From assembly GCA_036526135.1 (NCBI GenBank), contig DATCZA010000001.1, forward strand, positions 1 through 64,000: a stretch of 64,000 nt of DNA. Direction: 5' to 3'. The notes under the pieces were generated by a model. The model was not told the origin of the DNA and did not search any database. It saw only the letters and a program-made list of their open reading frames with translations. The stretch comes from UBA2965 sp036526135. GTDB taxonomy: Bacteria; Pseudomonadota; Gammaproteobacteria; Pseudomonadales; Azotimanducaceae. Positions within the stretch are counted from its first letter, which is position 1. Each line of letters begins with the position of its first letter. The position numbers and the translations under genes are program-made. This document shows, one piece after another, positions 44,201 through 52,240 of this stretch.

Positions 44201-45398
44201 TCGGCGAGTCGATCAGCCGAGAACCCGTGTACTGCCGGCTGCGTTCCCCCCAGTGAACTTTGAAGCCTGCCAGGTCCTGAAGGGGGGTGCCGTCGAGGTT
44301 TTCCGAAGGCGCCTGCCATACGAGCGTTTTGCCCGTCACCACCACGCTTACGTCCGCGCTGGACGTGCCAAAGGGCCCGGTGCAGGAAATTGAAAATCGT
44401 TCAGTGTCTTCCAGCGGTCCCACCACCTCGCTGCCCGAGACGGCGCGCTGCCCAGTCCAGTCACCCGACGCGGAGCAGGCGTCTGCATTCGCGGCGTTCC
44501 AGCTTAGGGTGACCGGGCTGCCCGGATCGACGAACGTGCTCGATGCGTTGAGCTCCACCTTCGGCGGCACGGCTACGCTCACGAGCCCTGTTTCCTCGAT
44601 CATCCCGCCGGGGCCCGTGCAGTTGAGCAGGTACTGCGAATCCGTCTGCACGGGGCCCACCGTCTCTGAACCATTCGCCGCCTTGGTCCCCGTCCAGTCA
44701 CCCGACGCCTCGCACTCGGTGGCGGACGTGGTCGACCACGTCAACGTCACCACCGCGTTCTTCATGACGAGACTTTCCGACTGGTTCAGCTCCAGCGTCG
44801 GCGGCGCCACCGTCACCGAAGCCGATGCATCGATACCACCCCCGGGACCCGTGCAGCTCAGCGCGTACTCCGAGTCCGCCTCAACCGGACCCACCGTCTC
44901 GGATCCGGACGCGTCCTTCGTCCCCGACCAGCCACCCGATGCCTCACAGCTCGTCGCCCCCGTGCTGCTCCAGGTCAGGGTTACCGCGGCGCCCATCGTC
45001 ACCACCGGCTCCGATACGTTCAGCGCCACCGTCGGCGGCGCGACATTGACGGACACCGCCTTCTCGACGGCACCGCCCTCGCCGCTGCAGTCCAGGACGA
45101 AGGTGACGTCGTCGTTGACCGGACCCACCGACTCGCTGCCCGAGAGGCTCTTGGTGCCGGACCAGTCGCCGGAAGCGTTGCACTGATCGGCGTCTTCCGA
45201 TGACCAGGACAGCGTCACGGCGCTGCCCGCCACAACCACGGACTTGGATGCCGCCAGAGAAAGGGCGGGGGAAGGCGGCGGTTCGCTGGTCTGGGGCGTC
45301 TGGGTGCTGCTTTCGGACGAACGGGAACCCCCTCCCCCACCACAGGCGGTGAGGAAGCCCGACAGCAAAAGCAATGTGACCATCCGCATCGAAATCAT
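41277..45398 (-). CDS. giant lipoprotein: seven Ig-like modules, FN3, LamG, FG-GAP/VCBS repeats, ASPIC/UnbV
   Basis: About 1373 residues from ATG 45398 (45389 is an alternative). The lipobox is LTAC before a polyglycine stretch. Four Ig-like modules follow (about 45-356), then an FN3-like domain (358-440), three more modules (444-690), a LamG/concanavalin-like domain (695-890, with LAAWILPRDR and FNGLIDEVVLFDE), FG-GAP/VCBS repeats with calcium loops such as DADGDGLVDVYV and DFDGDGDVDILA (890-1285), and an ASPIC/UnbV-like end. In every Ig module two cysteines are exactly 31 residues apart. An outer-surface adhesive or matrix role is likely. Confidence 0.88.
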   Translation of the reverse strand: MISMRMVTLLLLSGFLTACGGGGGSRSSESSTQTPQTSEPPPSPALSLAASKSVVVAGSAVTLSWSSEDADQCNASGDWSGTKSLSGSESVGPVNDDVTFVLDCSGEGGAVEKAVSVNVAPPTVALNVSEPVVTMGAAVTLTWSSTGATSCEASGGWSGTKDASGSETVGPVEADSEYALSCTGPGGGIDASASVTVAPPTLELNQSESLVMKNAVVTLTWSTTSATECEASGDWTGTKAANGSETVGPVQTDSQYLLNCTGPGGMIEETGLVSVAVPPKVELNASSTFVDPGSPVTLSWNAANADACSASGDWTGQRAVSGSEVVGPLEDTERFSISCTGPFGTSSADVSVVVTGKTLVWQAPSENLDGTPLQDLAGFKVHWGERSRQYTGSRLIDSPTTTSWEPDIEPGTYYFAVTAIDEDGTSSWYSNEVVKGVRSAGIPEISLELSDTVVDAGAFVTLSWTARQVESCDASGAWVGAREAAGVEVVGPLVADQDFTLTCMGPAGTVTRRVEVDVTMEEGSPALAYAAVPGVALSLEASRHLVAEGDRVSVSWVASNADACTASGGWAGERPPAGAFESEPLAASTVFSLSCSGPGGNVVREVSVDVVPAPSASLTVSETLVVAGESTTLTWSSENAASCEAFGDWSGVRSVSGSADTGPLLEDSSFGLICSGPLDRAYASVEVRVDRAARAHWTFDEGAGDVLADSRGSSDGQIVGAVWAQGVSGGALDFNGDGDHVAVDFAAALDVGGTEITLAAWILPRDRSLGRSSAIIARPAALGDSHVYGLLARDGKLVFRLDGEDMISGSTLELGQWQHVIVVYNGAVKRIFVNGVAEPTLQEKTDAIDSNGEGAAIGGDADGTSGFNGLIDEVVLFDEAIGADQAQRLYASFAPPLILSVFEDVSVDAGFTGPGANGQAAAFADADGDGLVDVYVTTGSDPAEAVLEDRFFHNHGGAFVEEGLTRAIEDADGGSYGAVWADLDNDGDYDLVNASAYTDLGEAGGVAANNNVYENDGTGNFLDVTALGAVADAANARRSRGVTAHDADGDHDLDLFSIPLAADAGSNEAYLNDGSMVFSANLNAVLTTTPASRGLIDTDFDGDGDVDILAASSPGAFAILRNDGAGTFVSVAPSDPTLGIEDDAEDGISAADVDVDGDLDLLLVSDGSAHLYLRQSSGPYVKQQSFQGRDGYMGGFADIDHDGDEDLIFAGDSVAYLNDGGGAFRPGPSIPMTGISDPRAIAFGDIDDDGDLDFVVTDDDGESRLIRNDLAQGNWLKVDLRSPQGQAGAFGARAYVYPPGGMPDEPRCESPVGEELIGMRESRGNHGYLAQDDPVLHFGLGEHDPVDVVVCFLDGSETTVTAVPAGQTLQIRP

Positions 45399-45807
45399 GG
45401 GATGGCTAGACCGATCGCATCCAGTGCCCCCTTGGATGTGAGCCAAATGTGTCCCGAGGTAATCAGTATATGTGGACCAGCACAGGAATTCGGCCCTTCC
45501 GACACGCCCGAGCCGTCATCTATGTAAATGATAAGTAAGGAAAAAGTTTGCTCTCAGCGTGTCGCTCCCCAGGTAGACGCTCGGGGATTCACAACTAATT
45601 TCAATCCATTCAAGGGGTTATATATGTCATATAGGCTGACATTAAAACTATCTCATATCGACTTTACAAGCGGGCCCTTCCCTCGGTGCCCCGCCGCTCG
45701 AGGCAACCTGTCTGACCAAAGGGCGGCGGACTGCCGGAAAGTGTTAGGATGCGCTCCGCCCGGGCGGGGTGCCCGGAGAACCGAACAGCTGAAACGGAAC
45801 CCCTCCC
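45399..45807. other. 409-bp AT-rich intergenic region
   Basis: This lies between the divergent giant lipoprotein and cinA-like genes. Positions 45601-45660 contain 40 A/T of 60, in sharp contrast with the GC-rich surroundings. It includes the short inverted repeat TATATG-T-CATATA at 45621-45633 and CCATTCAAGGGGTTA at 45606-45620, similar to the element before the export lipoprotein. No coding sequence with family resemblance was found; promoters for both neighbours are expected here. Confidence 0.65.
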
Positions 45808-46563
45808 ATGAGCAACCGTACGGTCACGGCCTGTGTGCTGATCATCGGCAACGAGATCCTCTCCGGACGCACTCAGGACACCAATCTGAATCACCTGGCA
45901 ACGACCTTGGGGGGTTGGGGCATTCAGGTACGCGAGGCCCGCGTCATTCCGGACATCGAGTCGGTCATCGTGGACGCCGTGAACACGGCGCGAGCGGCCT
46001 TCGACTACGTTTTCACCACCGGCGGCATCGGGCCCACCCACGACGACATCACGGCCGAATCCATCGCCAAGGCATTCGGCGTGGGCCTCGTCACGTCACC
46101 GGAGATCGCCGCCATCATCGAGCAGCGCCCCGCGCCGCCGGACGTGATGGCCGCCCGGATGCGCATGGCACGCATCCCCGACGGCGCCAAGCTGGTGGAC
46201 AACCTGACCGGCGGGCCCCAGGGGTTCTGCATGGACAACGTCTACGTCATGGCCGGCATACCCCTGGTCATGCAGGCGATGCTGAAGAGCCTGGAAGGCA
46301 AGCTGCGCTGCGGGCCCGTGGTGCGCTCCGTCTCCGTGACCGCCTATCTGGGCGAGAGCCAGATCGCCACGGAGCTGGGCGAGATTCAGGCGCGCCACCC
46401 CGACGTGGACATCGGCAGCTACCCGTTCTTCCGAAACGACCGGTACGGCACCTCGCTGGTGATCCGCGGAACCGACGAGCGTGAGCTGGAGGACGTTCTC
46501 GCGAAGGTCGAGGCCGCCATCGTCTCGGAAGGCGAGACGCCTCAGGACGTGCACCGGGCTTGA
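45808..46563 (+). CDS. CinA N-terminal (molybdopterin-binding-like, COG1058) protein
   Basis: A 251-residue protein consisting of the MoCF/CinA-N domain only. LIIGNEILSGRTQDTN and FTTGGIGPTHDDIT are its signature motifs and GFCMDNVYVMAGIP is also conserved. The C-terminal nicotinamide-nucleotide amidase domain of full CinA is absent. Related single-domain proteins are annotated as competence/damage-inducible protein A, with pyrophosphatase activity shown for some CinA proteins. Its role here is unassigned. Confidence 0.88.
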   Translation: MSNRTVTACVLIIGNEILSGRTQDTNLNHLATTLGGWGIQVREARVIPDIESVIVDAVNTARAAFDYVFTTGGIGPTHDDITAESIAKAFGVGLVTSPEIAAIIEQRPAPPDVMAARMRMARIPDGAKLVDNLTGGPQGFCMDNVYVMAGIPLVMQAMLKSLEGKLRCGPVVRSVSVTAYLGESQIATELGEIQARHPDVDIGSYPFFRNDRYGTSLVIRGTDERELEDVLAKVEAAIVSEGETPQDVHRA

Positions 46564-46678
46564 GCCCGCCCGCTCCTTCCGCGCCAGGACGCCTGCGGCC
46601 AGGTGCCGGCGCCAGAGCGACTTCGTCCGCGGTATCGCGCGCGAAAACAGGATTAGAAACACAAGGAGACAGTTGAAG

Positions 46679-47395
46679 ATGAACCCGTCAGGAAAGAAAG
46701 CCGTCGTGCTCGGCGGCACGTCGGGCATCGGGCTCGCGACAGCTCGCCAGCTGATGGAAGCCGGCGCCCACGTGGTGGTCGTCAGCCGATCTGACAGCAA
46801 CGCCGCCGGCGCCCGGGAAACCCTGGGGGACTCGGCCGACATCCGTCAGCTGGACGTCCTGGACCGGAAGCGCATGGCCCGGCTGTTCGAGCAACTCGCG
46901 CCGTTCGACATTCTCGTCAACGCGGCAACCGGCGGCGAACGCGCCACCGGGCCGTTCCTGCAGATGGACCTGGACGGGTTCCAGGGCTCCTTCCGCAAGC
47001 TGTGGGGCTACGTCAACTCCGTTCGGCTCGGCGCCGAGCACATGGCCGAGGACGGCTGCATTACCCTGGTGAGCGGCTCGCCGGCACGAAAGTGTCCGCC
47101 CGGCTTTGCGGCGATATCCAGCGTCGGCAACGCGGTAGAGGGGTTCGTACGAGCCGTCGCCGCCGAGATCGTTCCGCGACGGATCAACGCGGTGTCACCC
47201 GGCTTCATCGACACGCCCATGTTCCCGGTGGAAGGCGAGGCGCGGGAGAAATTCCTCGCTCAGGCGACCGCCGGCAACCTGATCAAACGGCCGGGCACCG
47301 CAGAAGAGGTCGCCCAGGCCATCCTCTTCACCATCCGCAACGACTTCGTGACGGGCACGACGGTGGACGTCGACGGAGGCGCCCTGCTGCCGTGA
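46679..47395 (+). CDS. SDR-fold protein lacking the catalytic Tyr-Lys pair
   Basis: A 238-residue SDR-fold protein. The cofactor motif LGGTSGIG and the NAATGG that replaces NNAG are present, and the C-terminus INAVSPGFIDTPM is typical. At the active site, where classical SDRs have Tyr-x3-Lys, it reads GFAAISSVGNAVEG: Ile replaces Tyr and Gly replaces Lys. Classical hydride transfer is therefore unlikely. ATG at 46679 follows AAGGAGACAGTTGAAG. The next gene starts on its stop codon. Confidence 0.87.
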   Translation: MNPSGKKAVVLGGTSGIGLATARQLMEAGAHVVVVSRSDSNAAGARETLGDSADIRQLDVLDRKRMARLFEQLAPFDILVNAATGGERATGPFLQMDLDGFQGSFRKLWGYVNSVRLGAEHMAEDGCITLVSGSPARKCPPGFAAISSVGNAVEGFVRAVAAEIVPRRINAVSPGFIDTPMFPVEGEAREKFLAQATAGNLIKRPGTAEEVAQAILFTIRNDFVTGTTVDVDGGALLP

Positions 47396-48414
47396 GATTC
47401 GCCGGGGAGCAACCATTTCGACCGCCCCGCCTGCTGAGCAACGGGCACGTCCAGACCGTTCTCGGCAACCGGGTGCGACAGTCCTGGGTCGAGCGTAAGG
47501 CGCAGCCGATGAAGGCGACCAGCGATGCACTCGTGCTCTGCACGTCCGAGGGCGTTCGGCTCCAGGCCCTTGCCAGCTTGCGAGATGGCGCGCCCACGGT
47601 GGTCATCATTCACGGCTGGCTGGGTCACGCCGATTCGAGCTACGTCCTTTCCGCCGCCGGCGAGCTCTGGGCACAGGGTTTTTCGGTGATCCGGCTGAAC
47701 CTGCGCGATCACGGCGGGACGGCTCATCTGAACGAGGAGATGTTTCATTCCGCACGAACCCGCGAGGTCGTGGAAGCGGTAACACAGCTGAGCACCGACT
47801 TCGCAACCGGCCCCGTCGGCGTGCTGGGTTATTCCCTGGGCGGCAACTTCGCGCTGCGGGTGGCGCGCGCCACCGGTCTGCCGACCCTTGCAGTCTGTCC
47901 GGCCGTAGACCCGGATCGGACCATGCAAGCCATCGATCAGGGCTGGATGGGCTACCGCCTGTACTTCGTCCGCAAGTGGCAACAGGCGCTGGCTTCCAAG
48001 CAGCAGGCATTCCCCGCACGCTACGACTTCACCCGCGCTCTGGAGCTGAGGTCCGTCAGCGCGCTGACCGATCACTTCGTCCGCGACCATACCGACTACC
48101 CGAGCACGCGCGCCTACTTCGACCGCTACACGCTGACCGGGCCGGCGCTGTCCGGCACCGAGGCAACCGTCGTCTACGCGGCGGACGATCCCGTCATCCC
48201 GGTCGCGGGCTTCGCCGATCTGGCGCCGGGAATCGAACTCGTGCCGGTGGCGAGGGGCGGTCACTGCGCCTTCCTCGACCACCCCAGGCGCGCCAGCTGG
48301 ATCGACCGCTACGCGGCCGATCACTTCGCCCGACGACTCGGCCCGGCTCAGATCACCCCTGACGCGCCGAGCTCCGCACGCCGTTCCGGTAAAAGGCCCA
48401 GCAGCTCGCCGTAG
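47392..48414 (+). CDS. YheT-like alpha/beta hydrolase
   Basis: A 340-residue alpha/beta hydrolase of the COG0429 (YheT) type. FRPPRLLSNGHVQTVLGNR is the family's N-terminal signature, VVIIHGWLGHADSSYVL the oxyanion loop, GYSLGGN the nucleophile elbow and GGHCAFLDHP the His. Start is GTG at 47392, overlapping the SDR stop (GTGA). The 3' end overlaps the convergent CoA-transferase gene by 67 bp. Relatives are carboxylesterases acting on hydrophobic esters. Confidence 0.87.
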   Translation: MRFAGEQPFRPPRLLSNGHVQTVLGNRVRQSWVERKAQPMKATSDALVLCTSEGVRLQALASLRDGAPTVVIIHGWLGHADSSYVLSAAGELWAQGFSVIRLNLRDHGGTAHLNEEMFHSARTREVVEAVTQLSTDFATGPVGVLGYSLGGNFALRVARATGLPTLAVCPAVDPDRTMQAIDQGWMGYRLYFVRKWQQALASKQQAFPARYDFTRALELRSVSALTDHFVRDHTDYPSTRAYFDRYTLTGPALSGTEATVVYAADDPVIPVAGFADLAPGIELVPVARGGHCAFLDHPRRASWIDRYAADHFARRLGPAQITPDAPSSARRSGKRPSSSP

Positions 48415-49535
48415 ACCTCTTCGTTGTGCTCGCCGAGCTCCGGGCCGTGCCAGCGGATACGGCCAGGCGTTTCCGAGAGCTTCGGCGCGACGTTCTGCAT
48501 CTTGAGATTGGGAAATGCCCGGTGCGCTACGGCCACGATGGATTCCCGCGCCGCGTACTGAGGATCCGCGAGCATCTCCGGCGCCCGGTAGATTCTCCCG
48601 GCCGGCACGCCGTTCGACTCCAGAACGTCGAGCAACGCATCCGCCGCCAGCGTCCGGGTCCAGCGGGCAATGAGCTCGTCGAGCTCCTGCTGGTGCTCGC
48701 CCCGGGCCGCGTGGTCTCGATAGCGCGCGTCTTCCGTAAGCTCAAGCCGCTCCATGGCGCGGCAAAGGCGGGCGAACACGGAATCCTGGTTGGCCCCGAT
48801 GAGGATCATCTCCCCGTCGGCAGTGGGGTAGACGTTGGAAGGCGCGATCTTCGGAAGGATGGCGCCGCTGCGCTCACGGATGACGCCGGCTTCGGTGAAC
48901 TCGGGAATCGTCGACTCCATCATGGCCAGCACGGCTTCGTAGATGGCCGAATCCACCACCTGCCCTCGTCCGGTCGCATGCCGGCTGTGGAGGGCCGCCA
49001 GGGTGCCCAGGCAGGCGAAGGTGGCTGCCAGGGAGTCGCCGATGGAAAGCCCCACGCGGCTCGGCGGCCGGTCCGGGTCACCCGCCAGATAGCGTATACC
49101 GCCCATGGCCTCGCCGATCGAGCCGTAGCCCGCCCGGTGAGCGTATGGGCCCGTCTGTCCGAATCCCGACACCCTGACCATGATGAGGCCCGGATTCAGC
49201 GCGGCAAGAGTGCCGTAGTCCAGGCCCCACTTCTCCATGGTGCCGGGCCGGAAGTTCTCGATCAGCACGTCCGCCTTGACCGCGAGCTGCTTGAGCAGCT
49301 CCTGCCCTTCTGCCTCGCGCAGGTTCAGCGTCACCGATTTCTTGTTGCGCGCGATAACCGGCCACCAGACGGGCGCGCCCTGGCCCCACCCGCGCATGGG
49401 ATCCCCCGCACCGGGAGGTTCCACCTTGATCACTTCCGCACCGAAGTCACCCAGCAGCTGACCGCAGAAAGGCCCGGCAATCAGCTGGCCCAGCTCGACG
49501 ACGCGTATGCCGTGCAGGGGCCCTTCAGACGACAT
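48348..49535 (-). CDS. CaiB/BaiF-type (class III) CoA-transferase
   Basis: A 395-residue CoA-transferase. GIRVVELGQLIAGPFCGQLLG, GAEVIKVEPPGAGDPMRGWG, NKKSVTLNLREAEG, IENFRPGTMEKWGLD and SGFGQTGPYAHRAGYGSIGEA are all family motifs. It belongs to the succinyl-CoA-linked subgroup by general look, which is not a proof of donor. ATG at 49535 overlaps the end of the HMG-CoA-lyase-like gene by 11 bp, so the pair is co-translated and probably acts in one pathway: activation and cleavage of a 3-hydroxy-3-methyl diacid. Confidence 0.92.
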   Translation of the reverse strand: MSSEGPLHGIRVVELGQLIAGPFCGQLLGDFGAEVIKVEPPGAGDPMRGWGQGAPVWWPVIARNKKSVTLNLREAEGQELLKQLAVKADVLIENFRPGTMEKWGLDYGTLAALNPGLIMVRVSGFGQTGPYAHRAGYGSIGEAMGGIRYLAGDPDRPPSRVGLSIGDSLAATFACLGTLAALHSRHATGRGQVVDSAIYEAVLAMMESTIPEFTEAGVIRERSGAILPKIAPSNVYPTADGEMILIGANQDSVFARLCRAMERLELTEDARYRDHAARGEHQQELDELIARWTRTLAADALLDVLESNGVPAGRIYRAPEMLADPQYAARESIVAVAHRAFPNLKMQNVAPKLSETPGRIRWHGPELGEHNEEVYGELLGLLPERRAELGASGVI

Positions 49536-50460
49536 CGACGGGCTCGGGCTGCGGAAAACCGCCGGCACGCAGAAGGCTCGACGGCACCGGACGACCAAGC
49601 ACCCCCTGCAACCATTCCGCCCCGGCCAGCAGGCGTTCGAGGGACAACCCGTGGTCTACGCCCATGCGATCGAGCATGTAAACGAGATCCTCGGTGGCGA
49701 TGTTGCCGGTGGCGTTGGGGGCGAAGGGGCAACCGCCGATACCGCCGATGCTGGCGTCCAGGGTGGCAACCCCCGCCTGCAGGGCGGCGAAGGCGTTGGC
49801 AATGCCGGTGTTACGGGTGTCGTGAAAGTGGGCCCTCAACGGGATGTCCGGGCCGACGGCTTCTGCCACCGCGCTGAACGCCTCGAGCACCTGACCGGGA
49901 ACGCCGACCCCCACCGTGTCGGCCAGGCCGATCTCCACCGGTCCCTCTTCGGCAATGGCCGACGCGATCGCCACGACGCGCTGGACGGGCACCTCGCCCT
50001 CGAAGGGGCAACCGAACGCCACGGCAATGGTCGCCTGGGCGCGCAGCCCTCTCAAACGCGCGTCCCGCAGCACCGAACGGGCCATGGCGACGTTGGCGGC
50101 AACGTCCATGCCCTGATTGCGCTGGCCGAACGTGTCGGTGGCCGGAACGACCAGCCCGGCCTCGTCGAGACGCTCAGTGGCCAAAAGACGCTCGTAGCCG
50201 CGCTGGTTCATCACCAGGCCGGTGTAGATCACGTCTCCACGCTGCGGCAGGCCCAGGCACACGGCTTCCGCATCGGCCATCTGTGGAACCCGAGCAGGGT
50301 GGGCAAAGCTGACCGCCTCCAGCCGGCGACAGCCCGCCTCGAGGGCCAGGTCGATGAGGGCCAGCTTGTTCTGCGTGCTGAGCACCTCGGCTTCGTTCTG
50401 CAGCCCGTCGCGGGGGCTCACCTCCATGACGGTCACGGCCCGCTGGTCGGCTTCTGACAT
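49525..50460 (-). CDS. hydroxymethylglutaryl-CoA lyase family protein
   Basis: A 311-residue TIM-barrel lyase. VSPRDGLQNE carries the catalytic Arg and metal-binding Asp, ARAHFHDTRNTGIANA-like LRAHFHDTRNTGIANA supplies the His pair, and GGCPFAPNATGNIATEDLVYML contains the signature Cys loop. It cleaves HMG-CoA or a related 3-hydroxy-3-methylacyl-CoA to acetyl-CoA and a ketoacid. ATG at 50460 follows CCAGGAGGTCACGTAA. It is the upstream gene of a two-gene unit with the CoA-transferase. Confidence 0.9.
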   Translation of the reverse strand: MSEADQRAVTVMEVSPRDGLQNEAEVLSTQNKLALIDLALEAGCRRLEAVSFAHPARVPQMADAEAVCLGLPQRGDVIYTGLVMNQRGYERLLATERLDEAGLVVPATDTFGQRNQGMDVAANVAMARSVLRDARLRGLRAQATIAVAFGCPFEGEVPVQRVVAIASAIAEEGPVEIGLADTVGVGVPGQVLEAFSAVAEAVGPDIPLRAHFHDTRNTGIANAFAALQAGVATLDASIGGIGGCPFAPNATGNIATEDLVYMLDRMGVDHGLSLERLLAGAEWLQGVLGRPVPSSLLRAGGFPQPEPVDVV

Positions 50461-50505
50461 TTACGTGACCTCCTGGTTATGCCCTGAACGGACCACCGCG
50501 ACGGC

Positions 50506-52143
50506 CTAAGGAGCGGGCTTCCAGCTGTCCCGGAGCGTCACCGTGCGGTTGAAAACCCCATCGAGCTGAGAGTCCTTGCAGAAATAGCCCTGTCGCTCGA
50601 ACTGAAACCTTCTCGCGGCGCTCGCCGCCACCGCCGGTTCAACGAAACCGGACATCTCGGCCAGCGACTGCGTATTGAGCTCGCCGACGAGCTCCTCGCC
50701 ACGCGGCGCGGGGACGGTGAAGAGCCGATCGTACAGCCTGATTCGTGTTGGCATGCCCGTGGCCGCCGATACCCAGTGAATGACGCCTTTGGGCTTGAGG
50801 CCGCTGGTGTCCGCGCCGCTCTTCGAGTCGGAGAAATAGGTGCAGCGCAGCTCGGCGATGTTTCCCACCTCGTCCCTGACCACCTCGTCGCACCGGATCA
50901 CGTAGGCGTAGCGCAGGCGCACCATCTCGTTGGGAGACAGACGCTTGTACTTCCTCGGCGGTTCCTCCATGAAGTCGGCGCGCTCGATGTATATCTCCGG
51001 GCCGAACGGCAGCTCGCGCTCGCCCAACTCTGCCTCGTTGGGATGCCACGGCGCCACCAGATACTCCTCGGCGCCCGGGTGGTTGGTGATCACCACCTTG
51101 AGCGGGTCCAAAACGGCCATGCCTCGGGGCGCGGAGCTTTCCAGATCCTGTCGGATGCAGAACTCCAGCAGGTTCATCTCCACCATACCGTCCTGCTTGG
51201 TCACCCCGATACGGCGGCAGAACTCGCGAATTGCTCCAGGGGTCACCCCGCGACGCCTGAGACCTGCGATGGTCGGCATGCGCGGGTCGTCCCAGCCTTC
51301 CACCAGCCCTTCCGCCACCAGGCGGTGCAGGAGACGCTTGCTCATGACCGTGTACTCGAGCCCCAGGCGGGAAAACTCGATCTGCGGCGGGTGAAAGTTG
51401 ATGTTGATGTTGTCCAGCACCCAGTCGTAGAGGGGCCGGTGGTCCTCGAATTCCAGCGTGCAAAGCGAGTGCGTGATCCCTTCCAGGGCATCGCAGATGC
51501 AGTGCGTGAAGTCGTACATCGGGTAGATCACCCAGGCATCACCCGTTCGCTGATGAGAAGCATGGCGGATCCGGTAGATCACGGGATCGCGCATGTTGAT
51601 GTTCGGGGACGCCATGTCGATCTTCGCCCGCAGAACGTGCTCACCGTCCGCAAACTCGCCTTCGCGCATGCGCCGGAAGAGATCGAGGTTCTCCTCCACG
51701 GATCGGTCGCGATAGGGACTCTCGGTGCCGGGCTCGGTGAGGGACCCCCGGGTCGCCCGGATCTCGTCACCGGTCAGGCTGCAGACGTAGGCCTTGCCCT
51801 GCTCGATCAGCTGCGCGGCAAAGCCGTAGAGCTCCTCGAAATAGTCCGAGGCGTGGGTGAGGTGGTCGCCCCAGTCGTAACCCAGCCAGCGCACGTCCTC
51901 CTGAATGGCCAGGGCGAACTCCTCGCTCTCCTTGAGCGGGTTGGTGTCGTCGAAGCGAAGATAGGTGTAGCCCCCGAACTCCTCGGCAACCCCGAAGTTC
52001 AGGCAGATGGACTTGGCGTGGCCGATGTGCAGATGCCCGTTCGGCTCCGGCGGAAATCGAGTCACCACGCCGCCCTTCACGACGCCGCTGGCAAGGTCCG
52101 CGCGAATGCGCTGGCGTATGAAGTCGTTGGGTTCTTCGGCCAT
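50506..52143 (-). CDS. glnS: glutaminyl-tRNA synthetase
   Basis: A 545-residue class I aminoacyl-tRNA synthetase, close to the 554 residues of the E. coli enzyme. PPEPNGHLHIGHAKSICLNF has the HIGH motif, RFDDTNPLKESEEF the Glx-specific region, VMSKR is the KMSKS equivalent, and the two-part beta-barrel anticodon domain ends near NRTVTLRDSWKP. GlnRS in bacteria is mostly a feature of gammaproteobacteria and some relatives. Divergent from a transglutaminase-like gene. Confidence 0.96.
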   Translation of the reverse strand: MAEEPNDFIRQRIRADLASGVVKGGVVTRFPPEPNGHLHIGHAKSICLNFGVAEEFGGYTYLRFDDTNPLKESEEFALAIQEDVRWLGYDWGDHLTHASDYFEELYGFAAQLIEQGKAYVCSLTGDEIRATRGSLTEPGTESPYRDRSVEENLDLFRRMREGEFADGEHVLRAKIDMASPNINMRDPVIYRIRHASHQRTGDAWVIYPMYDFTHCICDALEGITHSLCTLEFEDHRPLYDWVLDNININFHPPQIEFSRLGLEYTVMSKRLLHRLVAEGLVEGWDDPRMPTIAGLRRRGVTPGAIREFCRRIGVTKQDGMVEMNLLEFCIRQDLESSAPRGMAVLDPLKVVITNHPGAEEYLVAPWHPNEAELGERELPFGPEIYIERADFMEEPPRKYKRLSPNEMVRLRYAYVIRCDEVVRDEVGNIAELRCTYFSDSKSGADTSGLKPKGVIHWVSAATGMPTRIRLYDRLFTVPAPRGEELVGELNTQSLAEMSGFVEPAVAASAARRFQFERQGYFCKDSQLDGVFNRTVTLRDSWKPAP

Positions 52144-52240
52144 CGGCCCATCTACGGAATCTGCGGGGCGCGTATTCTAACCAAAGGCCGAAACCGGCGT
52201 CTGCTGCTAATATTCTTCGGGAAAGCACAGGGGGAGCTTC

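Noticed and set aside
41277..45398. The Ig-module repeats as a DNA-level tandem repeat or assembly artefact
   Set aside because: The modules are diverged in sequence while keeping Cys spacing, so they are old protein repeats, not recent DNA duplications.
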